Assembly: GCF_030403745.1 (NCBI RefSeq)
Contig: NZ_JAQMWP010000036.1
Location: forward strand, 1 to 53,942
Direction of reading: 5' to 3'
Length of the DNA stretch: 53,942 bases
From: Streptomyces sp. S.PB5
GTDB lineage: Bacteria; Actinomycetota; Actinomycetes; Streptomycetales; Streptomycetaceae
In this document: in pieces, positions 36,053-45,404 of the stretch
Layout: every line of letters starts with the position of its first letter
Numbering within the stretch: position 1 is the first letter of the stretch
Program-made: the position numbers and the translations under genes
Notes under the pieces: model-generated
What the model saw: only the letters and a program-made list of their open reading frames with translations
Databases searched by the model: none
Told to the model about the DNA's origin: nothing

Positions 36053-36085
36053 CCATCAACCGGACATCGGCAAGGTGGTTGCCTC

Positions 36086-37105
36086 ATGAAGACGACGATG
36101 CGTGCGGCGGTCTGCGTGCGGGCGGGCGGTCCGGAGGTCCTGCAGATCCGCGACCTGCCCGTCCCGCAGGTCCGCGAGGGCTGGAGCCTGGTACGCGTGG
36201 AGGGTGCGGGCCTGAACCGCTCCGAACTGAGGACCCGTCAGGGACATTCCCCCGACGTCTCCTTCCCGCGCGTGCTCGGCATCGAGTGCGTGGGCACCGT
36301 GGCCGACTCCACCGACCCTGGGCTGCCGGCGGGGACGACGGTGGCCGCGGTCATGGGGGAGATGGGCCGCCGGTTCGACGGCGGCTACGCGCAGTACGCG
36401 CTGCTGCCCGACGCCCTGCTGATGCCGGTGACCACCACCCTGCCGTGGGAGGTCCTGGCCGCACTGCCCGAGACCTACCTGACCGCGCACGGCGCCCTGG
36501 ACACCCTGGGCGTCCTGTCCGGCGGGGGACGGCTGCTGATCCGCGGCGGCACCTCCTCGGTGGGGCTGGCCGCGCTGCAGATCGCCGCCGCCCACGGCAT
36601 CGAGACCGCGGCGACCACCCGCACCGAAGGCAAGGCCGACGCACTGAAAGCGGCCGGCGCCGACCACGTCCTGCTCGACGACGGCCGGCCGCCGGCCGAC
36701 GCCGTGCACGCGCTGTGGCCCGACGGACCGGACCACGTCCTGGACCTGGTGGGCACCCGCACGGTGCCGGACTCGCTGCGGCTGGTGCGCCGCGGCGGGA
36801 CGGTGTGCGTGGCGGGTTCGCTCAGCGGCTGGCTGATCCCCGACTTCGAACCGATCGCCATGATCCCCACCGGGACCCGCCTCACCGCCTTCCACAGCGA
36901 CACCCTCAAGGGCGCCGGCGGCCAGGGCCTGCTGCAGCGGATCGTGGACGCCGTCCAGGCCGGCCTCTACCGCCCTCGCCTCGATGCCGTCTTCGCCCTG
37001 GACGACATCGTGGCGGCCCACCGCCGCATGGAGGCCGACCAGGCCACCGGCAAGACGGTCGTACTGCCCTGGGCCGACGCCACCGGCGGGGACGCCGGCC
37101 CATGA
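36086..37105 (+). CDS. Medium-chain dehydrogenase/quinone oxidoreductase
   Basis: A 339-residue zinc-independent MDR enzyme. N-terminal GroES-like domain (GAGLNRSELRTRQGHSP, PRVLGIECVGTV), NADPH motif LIRGGTSSVGLAALQIAA near 152, the fold ending in GKTVVLPW. No cysteine cluster for structural zinc is seen. Such enzymes reduce enones or quinones. ATG 36086 is 33 bases after the aldehyde dehydrogenase stop, in the same operon. The substrate is unknown; reduction of a quinone-like or unsaturated carbonyl intermediate would fit an oxidised aminophenol pathway. Confidence 0.87.
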   Translation: MKTTMRAAVCVRAGGPEVLQIRDLPVPQVREGWSLVRVEGAGLNRSELRTRQGHSPDVSFPRVLGIECVGTVADSTDPGLPAGTTVAAVMGEMGRRFDGGYAQYALLPDALLMPVTTTLPWEVLAALPETYLTAHGALDTLGVLSGGGRLLIRGGTSSVGLAALQIAAAHGIETAATTRTEGKADALKAAGADHVLLDDGRPPADAVHALWPDGPDHVLDLVGTRTVPDSLRLVRRGGTVCVAGSLSGWLIPDFEPIAMIPTGTRLTAFHSDTLKGAGGQGLLQRIVDAVQAGLYRPRLDAVFALDDIVAAHRRMEADQATGKTVVLPWADATGGDAGP

Positions 37106-37157
37106 CGCACCACCGCGCGAGCAGACACCACACCCCAAGCGGACCAGGAGCGCAGCC

Positions 37158-38462
37158 ATGATGACCGAGTTCGTCGAGACCGCCGTTGTCGGAGGGGGCC
37201 AGCAAGGCTGCTCGGTCGCGGGCTGCCTTGCCCGCCTCGGCTACCGTGCGGCGGTCTTCGAGCGGGGAGAGATCGGCCAGGCCTGGGCGAAGGAGCGCTG
37301 GGAGAGCCTGCGCGTCAACACGCCCAACCGGACCGTCACCTTCCCCGGCATGCCCTACGACGGCGACGACCCCGAGGGCTACATGCCCGCCCGCGAGGTC
37401 GCCGCACGGCTGCGGCGCTACGTGGCCCAGGCGGGCATCGACGTGCGCGAGCACACCTCCGTGCGGTCTGTCGAATCGCCCCTCGACACGCCCGCCCACC
37501 CCGACGCACGCTTCCTCCTCCACCTGGAAAACGGCCGAACCGTCGAGGCCCGCAACGTCGTCGCCGCCCTCGGCGGCTACTGCGCGCCGCGCCTGCCCGA
37601 ACTGACCGCCCGGATCGACCCGTCGATCACTCAGCTGCACACCCGCTACTACCGCACCCCCCAGTCGCTGCCGCCCGGCGCGGTCCTCGTCGTCGGCTCG
37701 GGCAACAGCGGCCAGCAGATCGCCGAGGACCTCAGCGACGCCGACCGGCAGGTGTACCTGGCGGTCGGCCGCCACAAGACCTCGCCGCGCCGCTACCGGG
37801 GCGCCCAGGTCCTGGACTGGCTGCAACTGCTGCCGCTGGAAGGCAACTTGGAGTCCGCCTCCGGCGGGCGCGGCAACTCGCCGGTCCTGCCCGGCGTGTC
37901 GGTACTCACCGGCAAGGCCGGCGGCCGCGACCTCAACCTCGGGGTGCTGGCCCGCAAGGGCGTCACCCTCGTCGGCACCGTCCGCGGCGCGCAGGGCGAC
38001 GTCCTGCACCTGCAGGACAACGTCCGCGCCATCGCGCGGGCCGCGGCCCGCGCCGAGTCCGAGCTCCTCGCGGCCATCGACACCGCGATAGCGCGGCACG
38101 GCCTGGTCGTGCCCGACCGCACCCCCGTAGCCCCCTTCGACGACTCGCTGTTCACGGACCACGGGGACAGGCTGGACCTGACCGCCCACAACATCACGTC
38201 GATCGTCTGGGCCACGGGATTCGTGCCCGACTACCGCATCCTGCCGCCCGCAGCCCTGGACGACACCGGCATGCCGGTGCACCGCGCGGGGGCGGGCACC
38301 CTGCCGGGGCTGTACTACGCGGGCCTGCCCGAGGGCGGTTCGGTGATGCCGCTGCTCATCGCCTCCACCCGGATCCAGGCGGAGCGGGTCGCGCACGGCA
38401 TCCACCTCGACAACACACTGCGCCACCGCTCGCCGGCGGCGCTCGGCCCGCTCTGGGCCTGA
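37158..38462 (+). CDS. Flavin-containing monooxygenase-like, group B
   Basis: A 434-residue two-dinucleotide-domain flavoprotein. FAD motif VVGGGQQGCSVAG near residue 9; NADPH motif VVGSGNSGQQIAEDL near 178; late conserved WATGFVPDYRIL near 352. It resembles CzcO/FMO-type monooxygenases that hydroxylate nitrogen or perform Baeyer-Villiger oxidation, but the FMO fingerprint is not clear. ATG 37158 has CAGGAG. It is the last gene of the rightward operon, closed by a strong hairpin. N-hydroxylation of the 3,4-AHBA amine is one possibility; this is inference. Confidence 0.83.
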   Translation: MMTEFVETAVVGGGQQGCSVAGCLARLGYRAAVFERGEIGQAWAKERWESLRVNTPNRTVTFPGMPYDGDDPEGYMPAREVAARLRRYVAQAGIDVREHTSVRSVESPLDTPAHPDARFLLHLENGRTVEARNVVAALGGYCAPRLPELTARIDPSITQLHTRYYRTPQSLPPGAVLVVGSGNSGQQIAEDLSDADRQVYLAVGRHKTSPRRYRGAQVLDWLQLLPLEGNLESASGGRGNSPVLPGVSVLTGKAGGRDLNLGVLARKGVTLVGTVRGAQGDVLHLQDNVRAIARAAARAESELLAAIDTAIARHGLVVPDRTPVAPFDDSLFTDHGDRLDLTAHNITSIVWATGFVPDYRILPPAALDDTGMPVHRAGAGTLPGLYYAGLPEGGSVMPLLIASTRIQAERVAHGIHLDNTLRHRSPAALGPLWA

Positions 38463-38477
38463 AGCGGAGCCGCCCTC

Positions 38478-38509
38478 GGCGCCCGGCGGGAAGTCCCGCC
38501 GGGCGCCGC
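38478..38509. terminator. GC-rich hairpin after the rightward operon
   Basis: Perfect 14-base stem with AAGT loop, beginning 16 bases after the monooxygenase stop and between convergent genes. No T-run, typical of Streptomyces terminators. Confidence 0.75.
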
Positions 38510-38862
38510 CGTGTTGCGCCGGCACTGGAACGGCCCTTTCGGGCTGCTGCGGCGGCGTGTCGGGGGCGTCCCGGCCGTGCTACGCCACTGCGGTGACGGC
38601 GTGTCGCCTCTGATCCGGCCGTGCCGCGCCGCCGTGTGCCGCGCCGCCTCGTCGTCGCCGGTGTGCAGTGCACGGTCGCGACGGGCCCGGCTTCACGGCC
38701 CCCGGCGGCCGTACCGGCAGGGACCGGCGAACGGGGCCGGCCGGGACGTGCTCCCGGCCGGCGCCGTGGGGGAGCGGCCCTGGCATCGGGCGGACGAGGC
38801 CGCGGACACACCCCGGCGCCGCCCCGGGGTTCCCGGCAGGCGGCGCCGGCGGCGTGGGCAGG
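38510..38862. other. Convergent intergenic region
   Basis: About 350 very GC-rich bases between the two convergent operons, with further short inverted repeats such as around 38735-38765. No gene is supported on either strand. Confidence 0.4.
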
Positions 38863-40092
38863 TCAGGCAGGTCGCGGGACGACGTCCAGGCGCTGGGGCC
38901 CGTTGATGATGAAGGACTCCACGCGCGGGGGCTGCTGGCCGGGGTGTGCCAGGGCGAGCTCGGGCAGCCGGCCGAAGAGCGTGCTCAGGGCGACGTCCGC
39001 CTCGAGGCGGGCGAGGTGCGCGCCGAGGCAGAAGTGGGGCCCGTGGCCGAACGCGAGGTGTTCCTTGCCGGCCCGTGTGGGGTCGAAGCGTTCGGGGCAC
39101 TGCGGGTGCAGTTGCGGGTCGCGTCCGGCGGCCGCGAAGGCGACGGTGATCGCATCACCCTTGCGGATGACGACGCCTTCGCCCAGGTCGATGTCCTCCA
39201 GGGCGCAGCGCATCGGTATGTGCATGATCGGGCCCTCGATGCGCAGCGTCTCCTCGATGACGTCCTTCCAGCCGATGGTCCCCTCGTGAATCAGGGTGAG
39301 GGTCTCGGGGTGGCCGAGCACGGCGTGGACGGCACTGGTGATGAGGTTGACGGTGGTCTCGTAACCGGCGCCGATCATGAGGAACAGCGTGCCGAGGAGC
39401 ACGTCCTCCGACAGCGGCTCCTGGCCGTCATCGGCAGGCAGCAGCAGGTCGCTGGTCAGGTCGGCGGCCGGGTGCCGGCGCTTGTGGCGCAGCAGTTCGC
39501 CGAGCCGCTCGTACAGGGTGTCGTTGGCGGCCTGTGCCTCCTTCGGGCCGAGGGAGGAGTTCAGTACCGCGTCGATCCCGGTGCCGATCTTGGTGCGCAG
39601 GTGGCCGGGGACGCCGAACAGGTCGCAGATGACGGTGATGGTCAGGGGCAGCGCGAGGGCCTGGCGGATGTCGGCGACGGACCCGGGGGGCAGTGCGGCC
39701 AGGGCGTCGATCAGCCGGTCGGCGGTGGCCTGGACCTGCGGGCGCATGCGTTCGACCTGCCGTGGCGAGAACGTGGGGGCGACTCGGCGCCGGGAGGTGC
39801 GGTGCTGCTCGCCGTAGAAGTTGAAGAAGCTCTGCTGCAGGGCGAGGGCGGCCAGCGGCCAGCCGTCGGGCATGTGGGCGAGGTCGGGCCAGTGCTGTCG
39901 TATGTCGCGCGAGATACGTGGGTCGTTGGTGAGCGACTGGATGACGCTGTGCCGGGTGACCGCCCAGGCGCGGACGGGTCCCGGAAGCTCCACCAGCACG
40001 GCGGGTGCCTCGCGCAGCGAGGTGGCTTCCGCGTGCATCGCCCGGCCGGTGGGGTCGAGGACGGGGCAGCGCGTGACGGACGGGGCTGTCAT
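38863..40092 (-). CDS. Cytochrome P450 (second of two)
   Basis: A 409-residue soluble P450 with canonical motifs: I-helix FLMIGAGYETTVNLI, EETLRIEGP, and heme loop FGHGPHFCLGAHLAR with Cys355. The N-terminal SLREAPAVLVELPGPVRAWA and the I-helix are typical of actinobacterial tailoring P450s of the CYP105/107 neighbourhood. In contrast to the P450 at 31584, oxygen-activating Glu-Thr-Thr is intact, so ordinary hydroxylation or epoxidation is expected. It follows the MHS transporter gene by 51 bases on the same strand and is the promoter-distal gene of the leftward transcription unit. Confidence 0.92.
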   Translation of the reverse strand: MTAPSVTRCPVLDPTGRAMHAEATSLREAPAVLVELPGPVRAWAVTRHSVIQSLTNDPRISRDIRQHWPDLAHMPDGWPLAALALQQSFFNFYGEQHRTSRRRVAPTFSPRQVERMRPQVQATADRLIDALAALPPGSVADIRQALALPLTITVICDLFGVPGHLRTKIGTGIDAVLNSSLGPKEAQAANDTLYERLGELLRHKRRHPAADLTSDLLLPADDGQEPLSEDVLLGTLFLMIGAGYETTVNLITSAVHAVLGHPETLTLIHEGTIGWKDVIEETLRIEGPIMHIPMRCALEDIDLGEGVVIRKGDAITVAFAAAGRDPQLHPQCPERFDPTRAGKEHLAFGHGPHFCLGAHLARLEADVALSTLFGRLPELALAHPGQQPPRVESFIINGPQRLDVVPRPA

Positions 40093-40143
40093 GGAGGACT
40101 TCCTGACTTCGGATCGGACGGGGAGGGTTGCGCCGGCTTCCGC

Positions 40144-41484
40144 TCAGCCGGCGGCGGTGGCGACGTCGGCGGGCGCGGCCACCGGCCGTGCGGCAGTGGC
40201 GGGTTGGGCGGGTGAGCCGGCGGTGCGCTCGCGCAGGAACAGCGACGCGGCCAGGCCGATGACGCCGGTCGCGGCCATGTACAGGGCGATCGGTGTCCAG
40301 CTGTGATAGGTGCCGAGCAGGGAGGTGGCGATGAGAGGGCTGACGGCGCCGCCGAGCAGACCGCCCACGTTGTAGCTGATGGACATCCCGGAGTAGCGCA
40401 GCGCCGTGGGGAACAGTTGCGGGTAGAAGGCGCCCTGCACGCCGTAGTTCGCGGCGAACCCGGCGAACAGGACCAGGAAGCCGAGCGCCATCAGTGGCAG
40501 GGACCTGGTCTGCAGCAGCGGGAACCAGGCGAAGGGAGCCACCGTCATGACGGCGATGCCGCCGACGAAGACCGCTTTGCGGCCGCGGTGGTCCCCGAGC
40601 CGGCCGAAGAACGGCATGGCGACGATCAGGAAGATGCACGATCCGGCGAGCAGGGTCAGCATCTGCGCGCGGCTCACGTGGATGCTCGCGGCGTATTTGA
40701 GCGAGAACACCGACCCGAGGTAGAAGACCAGGAACATCGGAAGCGCCGACAGCGACGCGCACAGGGTGAGCAGACCGTGCCGTCCCACGATCTCCAGCGC
40801 CGGTACGGTCCTCACGGCGCCTTCGGACTTGACCTGCTCGAACTCGGGGGTCTCCGTCAGCCGCAGCCGCACGCGCAGCGCGAAGGCCACGAGTACCGCG
40901 CTGAACAGGAACGGCAGCCGCCATCCCCACGAGAGCACCTGACGGTCCGGCAGCAGGGTGACCAGCAGCAGGACGCCGTTGGCCAGCAGCAGCCCCCAGG
41001 CGTTGCCGGTGCCGACGATGGCCGTGAGCAGGCCCCGCTTGCCGGGCCGGGCGTTCTCCAGCGCCATCAGGAAGCCGCCGCTGGACTCCCCGCCGAGTGA
41101 GCATCCCTGGACGAACCGCAGGACGGTCAGCAGGATCGGGGCGGCGACTCCGATCGTGCGGTAGGTGGGCAGCAGGCCGATCAGGACCGTCGCGCCGCCC
41201 ATCACGGTGAGCGTGGTGACCAGCGTCGTCCTGCGGCCCAGCCGGTCCCCGAGGTGTCCGAAGACGACAGCGCCGAGCGGCCTGCCCACGAACGCGACCG
41301 CGAACGTCGACAGCGACAGCAGGGTTGCGGTGGCGGGGGCGAAGGAGGGGAAGAACAGGGTGCCGAAGTACAGGGACGAGAAGGAGCCGTAGATGAGGAA
41401 CTCGTAGAACTCGATGCTGTTGCCGATGAGGCTGCTCAGTACGGTCTGGGCGCGCTGCCTGTCGTGGGCGGGGCCGGGTGTCAT
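40144..41484 (-). CDS. MFS transporter, metabolite:H+ symporter type
   Basis: A 446-residue 12-helix MFS protein of the MHS (ProP/ShiA-like) family. N-terminus SLIGNSIEFYEFLIYG, loop motif FGHLGDRLGRRTTLV, VLRFVQGCSLGGESSGG and the second-half repeat FGRLGDHRGRKAVFV. MHS members usually import organic acids such as shikimate, proline or dicarboxylates. Inside a cluster it may move an aromatic acid precursor or the product; direction cannot be told. ATG 41484 has GGAG upstream. It is separated from the CoA ligase gene by 164 bases without a recognisable terminator. Confidence 0.88.
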   Translation of the reverse strand: MTPGPAHDRQRAQTVLSSLIGNSIEFYEFLIYGSFSSLYFGTLFFPSFAPATATLLSLSTFAVAFVGRPLGAVVFGHLGDRLGRRTTLVTTLTVMGGATVLIGLLPTYRTIGVAAPILLTVLRFVQGCSLGGESSGGFLMALENARPGKRGLLTAIVGTGNAWGLLLANGVLLLVTLLPDRQVLSWGWRLPFLFSAVLVAFALRVRLRLTETPEFEQVKSEGAVRTVPALEIVGRHGLLTLCASLSALPMFLVFYLGSVFSLKYAASIHVSRAQMLTLLAGSCIFLIVAMPFFGRLGDHRGRKAVFVGGIAVMTVAPFAWFPLLQTRSLPLMALGFLVLFAGFAANYGVQGAFYPQLFPTALRYSGMSISYNVGGLLGGAVSPLIATSLLGTYHSWTPIALYMAATGVIGLAASLFLRERTAGSPAQPATAARPVAAPADVATAAG

Positions 41485-41648
41485 GGGGTCTCCGAGGCTC
41501 AGGGGGCGAGGATGCCGGTGAGGTGGTGCGGCCCGAGGGGGGCGGGTGGCGCCGATGGCATGGCGCGGCCCGCTCACCGGTCGGATGAAGGGCGCCTGTG
41601 GTACGGCGCGGACACCGCCCCCGGCAGCCGCACCGGGGGAGCGGGGCG

Positions 41649-43352
41649 CTAGCCGGGGAAGTCCTCCTCCCACCACTCCTGCGGTGAGCGCGTGCGCCGC
41701 TGCTCCTCGCGCCGGCGCAGCTCGGCCCGCTGGGTCTTGCCGGAGATGGTCTTGGGCAGCTCGGCGAACTCGATCCGCCGTATCCGCTTGTAGGGGGCGA
41801 GGTGCTCGCGGGCGTGCGCCAGGATCTGCTGCGCGGTCTGCGCCTCCGGCTTGTAGTCGGCGGCCAGGGCGATGTATGCCTTGGGCACGGCCAGGCGCAG
41901 CGGCTCGGGTGAGGGCACCACCGCGGCGTCGGCGACGGCCGCGTGCCGCAGCAGCACGCTCTCCAGTTCGAAGGGGGAGATGCGGTAGTCGGACGCCTTG
42001 AAGACGTCGTCGCCGCGTCCCAGGTAGCGGAAGAGGCCACCGGCGTCGCGGGTGGCGAAGTCGCCGGTGTGGTAGAGGCCGCCGTGCAGGGCGCGCGCGG
42101 TCGCCTCGGGATCGCCGAGGTAGCCGCTCATCAGACCCAGGGGCCGGCCGGCCAGCGGCAGACAGATCTCGCCTTCTGCCGCCCCCTCCAGGAGGGGGGT
42201 CTCGGTCCGCGCGTCCAGCAGGGCCACGTCGTAGCCCGGCAACGCCCAGCCCAGCGCGCCCTCCACGGCCGGCATCCCCGGCGGGGTGCCGATCTGGGCG
42301 GTCGTCTCGGTCTGCCCGTAGCCGTCCCGTACCGTGACGCCCCAGGCGTCGCGGATGCGGTGCACGACCTCCGCGTTGAGCGGTTCCCCGGCGGCCACCG
42401 CCTCGCGCAGCCGGATCGGCCACCGGTTCAGGTCCTCCTGGATGAGGCTGCGCCACACGGTGGGCGGCGCGCAGAAGGAGGTGGCCGCGTAGCGCGACAT
42501 CATGTGCAGCAGCGGACGGGCCGCGAACCGGGGCTGGTTGACGGCCAGGACCGAAGCCTGCGCGTTCCAGGGCGCGAACAGACAGCTCCAGGCGTGTTTG
42601 GCCCACCCGGGCGAGGAGATGTTCAGGTGCACGTCACCGGGGCGCAGACCGAGCCAGTACATGGTCGACAGGTGACCGACCGGATAGCTCAGCCCGGTGT
42701 GCCCGACCATCTTGGGACGGGCCGTGGTGCCGGAGGTGAAGTAGACGAGCGACGGGTCCTCGGGCCGGGTCCGTACCGCCTCCCGCAGCGGTGCGGCGGT
42801 GTAGGCCTGCTGGTAGTCCTGCCAGCCCGCCACCCGGTCCCCGACGGCGACGCGTGTCCAACTGCCGTGCAGCGCCTCGAGCCTGGGGGTGAGGTCGGCC
42901 TGGGCGATGACGTGGCGCACCGCGCCGCGTTCCAGCCGTTCGGCCAGGTCCTCGGGGGTGAGCTGGACGGCCGCGGGGATGACCGCGGCGCCCAGCCGGA
43001 ACGCGGCCAGCACGCACTCCCACAGCTCCACCCGGTTACCGAGCATGAGCAGGATGCGCTCCCCGCGCCGCACGCCGATCGAGTGCAGCCATCCGGCCAC
43101 GCGCCGGGAGCGTTCGGCCAGTTCGGAAAAGCTCAGCGCGGTGTCGGCGAGGACCGCGCCCTGCCGGTCGAGGTCGACCACGCGCAGCGCGGTGGCGTCG
43201 TTGCCGTCGGCGATGACGTCGAACCAGTCCGCGACCCAGCTGAACGTCTCGCCGAGTACGGGCCGGGGGAAGGCGCGGGCGCGCGGCAGGTCCCCGTAGG
43301 AGGACAGCAGGTGGTCGCGGGCGCGCCGGAACCCTTCGGTCGCTTCACGCAT
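41649..43352 (-). CDS. Aryl/acyl-CoA ligase (benzoate-CoA or medium-chain type)
   Basis: A 567-residue ANL-superfamily ligase. Phosphate-binding loop YFTSGTTARPKMVGHT near 210, YGQTETTAQIG near 350, YHTGDFATRD and RGDDVFKASDYRISPFELES near 445-465, catalytic C-terminal Lys in LPKTISGKTQRAELR near 540. The shape matches medium-chain acyl-CoA synthetases/benzoate-CoA ligases. No carrier domain follows, so CoA is the likely acceptor. ATG 43352 has GGGAGG. Its neighbours are enoyl-CoA hydratase, SDR and a Paa-type epoxidase, so it probably makes the aroyl- or arylacetyl-CoA substrate of the epoxidase. Confidence 0.88.
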   Translation of the reverse strand: MREATEGFRRARDHLLSSYGDLPRARAFPRPVLGETFSWVADWFDVIADGNDATALRVVDLDRQGAVLADTALSFSELAERSRRVAGWLHSIGVRRGERILLMLGNRVELWECVLAAFRLGAAVIPAAVQLTPEDLAERLERGAVRHVIAQADLTPRLEALHGSWTRVAVGDRVAGWQDYQQAYTAAPLREAVRTRPEDPSLVYFTSGTTARPKMVGHTGLSYPVGHLSTMYWLGLRPGDVHLNISSPGWAKHAWSCLFAPWNAQASVLAVNQPRFAARPLLHMMSRYAATSFCAPPTVWRSLIQEDLNRWPIRLREAVAAGEPLNAEVVHRIRDAWGVTVRDGYGQTETTAQIGTPPGMPAVEGALGWALPGYDVALLDARTETPLLEGAAEGEICLPLAGRPLGLMSGYLGDPEATARALHGGLYHTGDFATRDAGGLFRYLGRGDDVFKASDYRISPFELESVLLRHAAVADAAVVPSPEPLRLAVPKAYIALAADYKPEAQTAQQILAHAREHLAPYKRIRRIEFAELPKTISGKTQRAELRRREEQRRTRSPQEWWEEDFPG

Positions 43353-43357
43353 GACGG

Positions 43358-44158
43358 CTACCTCCCGTCGAAGGCGGCGCGGCCTGGCCCCTCGGCGGCA
43401 AAGGTCCGCATGCCGGTCAGCCGGTCCTCGGTGGCGAACAGGGCGGCGAACACCGACCGTTCGATGGCCAGACCGCAGGCCAGGTCGGTCGCAAGCCCCT
43501 GGTCCACGGCCGTCTTGGCGGCGTGCAGGGCCAACGCGGGGCCCTTGGCGAAGCGCCGCGCCCAGCGCAGTGCGCCGGGCAGCACCTGGTCGGTCGGCAC
43601 GACCTGGTCCACCAGGCCCAGCTGCAGGGCCTCGTCCGCACCCACCTGGCGGCCGGTGAAGATGAGCTCCTTGGCCTTGGCCGGGCCGATCAGCCGCGGC
43701 AGCCGCTGGGTGCCGCCGGCTCCGGGGATGACGCCGAGCAGGACCTCGGGCAGCCCCAGGCGTGCCTCGGTGCCGCAGATGCGGGCGTCCGCGGTCAGCG
43801 CCAGCTCGCAACCGCCGCCGAGGGCGGGCCCGTTGATCGCGGCCACCACCGGTTTGGGGATGGCGGCCACCGCGTCGAAGGCGCCTTGGAGGAGGGGCGC
43901 GTGCCCCACCATCTCGGCGTGCGTCATCGCGGCCATCTCCTTGATGTCACCGCCGGCCGAGAAGGCCGTGGGCCCGCCGTACAGGACCACCGCGCGGATC
44001 CGCTCGTCGCCGGCGGCCTGCTCGGCCGCGGCGCGCAGCGCCGACTGAGCGGCACGGTCGAGCACGTTCAGCGGCGGCCGGTCCAGGCGCAGGATGCCCA
44101 CCGCTCCGTCGAGGTCCAGCCAGGCGGAGAGGCGTTCCACCGTGGGGGTGCTGGTCAT
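43358..44158 (-). CDS. Enoyl-CoA hydratase/isomerase
   Basis: A 266-residue crotonase-fold protein. Oxyanion-hole segment FSAGGDIKEMAAM near 68 and INGPALGGGCELALTADARI near 108; catalytic-region ARLGLPEVLLGVIPGAGGTQ with Glu near 138. The pattern fits hydratases and also the PaaG-type isomerase that opens 1,2-epoxyphenylacetyl-CoA to the oxepin. ATG 44158 overlaps the SDR stop (ATGA), so translation is coupled. Located with CoA ligase and PaaABCD homologues, a role on the epoxidised ring is plausible. Confidence 0.9.
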   Translation of the reverse strand: MTSTPTVERLSAWLDLDGAVGILRLDRPPLNVLDRAAQSALRAAAEQAAGDERIRAVVLYGGPTAFSAGGDIKEMAAMTHAEMVGHAPLLQGAFDAVAAIPKPVVAAINGPALGGGCELALTADARICGTEARLGLPEVLLGVIPGAGGTQRLPRLIGPAKAKELIFTGRQVGADEALQLGLVDQVVPTDQVLPGALRWARRFAKGPALALHAAKTAVDQGLATDLACGLAIERSVFAALFATEDRLTGMRTFAAEGPGRAAFDGR

Positions 44159-44895
44159 GACCACAGCAGGCCTCCGTTGACTTCGAGGACGTGGCCGTTG
44201 ACGTAGCTGGATTCGGGACCGGCCAGGAAGACGGCCGCGTCGGCGGCCTCGTCGGCGCCGCCGGGCCGGCCGAGCGAAAGCCGGGTCTTGTAGCGCGCCC
44301 AGATCTTGTCGTTCTCGGTGAGCTGCTGGCCCATGCCTTCGTCGAGGATGCCGGGGGCCAGGGAGTTGACCAGGATGCCGCGGGGGCCGAGTTCGATGGC
44401 GCTGACGCGGGTGAACATCTCCACCGCGGCCTTGGTGGCGCAGTATCCGGCCGCGCCGACGGCGACCCGGGTGGCCATGCTGGAGGAGACGTTGACGATC
44501 CGGGGGGCCTGGCTGCGTTCCAGGTAGGGGATCGCCGCCTGGGTGCACAGGAACACCCCGGTCAGGTTGGTGGCCACCATGTCCTGCCAGTCGGTGACCG
44601 GCAGCCGCTCCACTCGCCCGTCCCGGCTCACCCCGGCGTTGGCGACCAGGATGTCCACGCCGCCGAAGCGGTCGGCGGTCTCGGCCATCAGCGCGGCGAC
44701 CGAGTCGGGGCTGGTGACGTCGACCGGGACGTAGGCGCCGCGGCCGGGGGAGAGGTCCAGGACCTCCTTGATGTCGTAGGGGTTGCGTGCGGCGCACACC
44801 ACCTGCGCGCCCTCGAGTAGATAGCGTTCGGCGATCGCGCGGCCCAGTCCCCGGGAGCCCCCGGTGATCACGGCCGTCTTTCCGGCGAGCCTCAT
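44155..44895 (-). CDS. SDR, 3-oxoacyl/hydroxyacyl dehydrogenase-like
   Basis: An SDR of 246 residues with TGGSRGLGRAI near residue 12, ILVANAGVSRDG near 82, catalytic NVSSSMAT...GYCATKAA near 138-160 and a C-terminal EVNGGLLWS. Two ATGs occur in tandem (44898 and 44895); AGGAGG is better spaced for the second. It overlaps genes on both sides by four bases or fewer. A hydroxyacyl-CoA dehydrogenase or diol dehydrogenase acting on the ring-epoxide product would match its neighbours. It is also a formal candidate for the butenolide reductase of signal synthesis, but operon membership argues against that. Confidence 0.88.
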   Translation of the reverse strand: MRLAGKTAVITGGSRGLGRAIAERYLLEGAQVVCAARNPYDIKEVLDLSPGRGAYVPVDVTSPDSVAALMAETADRFGGVDILVANAGVSRDGRVERLPVTDWQDMVATNLTGVFLCTQAAIPYLERSQAPRIVNVSSSMATRVAVGAAGYCATKAAVEMFTRVSAIELGPRGILVNSLAPGILDEGMGQQLTENDKIWARYKTRLSLGRPGGADEAADAAVFLAGPESSYVNGHVLEVNGGLLWS

Positions 44896-45404
44896 CATGA
44901 TCCTCCTTGCCTGGCGTCGGGGACCGGGAGCACGGCGCAGCAGCCGGCCGTACCGATCACATCGAAGGGCGATCCGCAGCCGCGGCAGTCGTAGGGCACC
45001 TTGCAGACCGCGCCGCCGAAGCGGCCTGCGCGGACGACGTCCTCGCCGGCGCAGTAGGGGCAGCGGGGCGTGCTGCCCGCCACGTGGTAGCCGGCGCTGC
45101 GCAGGGCGTCGTGCCCGGCGGCGGTCACCGCGTCGGGCTGCCATGTGCCGCGCTCCCACACGATCTCGACTGTGTGCCCGGGTGCGGCCTCGGTGAGGGC
45201 GGTGCGCACCCGCCGGGCGATCTCGCCGCGGGCGGGGCAGCTGAGCCGGGTGGGCGCGAGGTGGACCACGATCCGGCCGTCGGTGCGGGAGAGCGAGCGC
45301 ACCACTCCGAGGTCGCCCAGGGTGACGTCGATCTCGGGGTCGAGCACCTCGGCGACGACGCCGGTGAGCGGGTCGGGGGCCGGGGTGGTCGTGGGGGCGT
45401 TCAC
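44895..45404 (-). CDS. PaaD-like protein of the phenylacetyl-CoA epoxidase system
   Basis: A 169-residue PaaD homologue. The N-terminal MIP18/DUF59 domain (VAEVLDPEIDVTLGDLGVVR, LSCPARGEIA) is followed by a zinc-ribbon C-terminus: CPYCAG, then CKVPYDCRGCGSPFD. PaaD is thought to help iron-cluster or di-iron maturation of the epoxidase. The family D-P-E-I motif is present. GTG 45404 overlaps the previous stop (GTGA) and has GGAGG six bases upstream. This gene makes the adjacent PaaA and PaaBC assignments much firmer. Confidence 0.87.
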   Translation of the reverse strand: MNAPTTTPAPDPLTGVVAEVLDPEIDVTLGDLGVVRSLSRTDGRIVVHLAPTRLSCPARGEIARRVRTALTEAAPGHTVEIVWERGTWQPDAVTAAGHDALRSAGYHVAGSTPRCPYCAGEDVVRAGRFGGAVCKVPYDCRGCGSPFDVIGTAGCCAVLPVPDARQGGS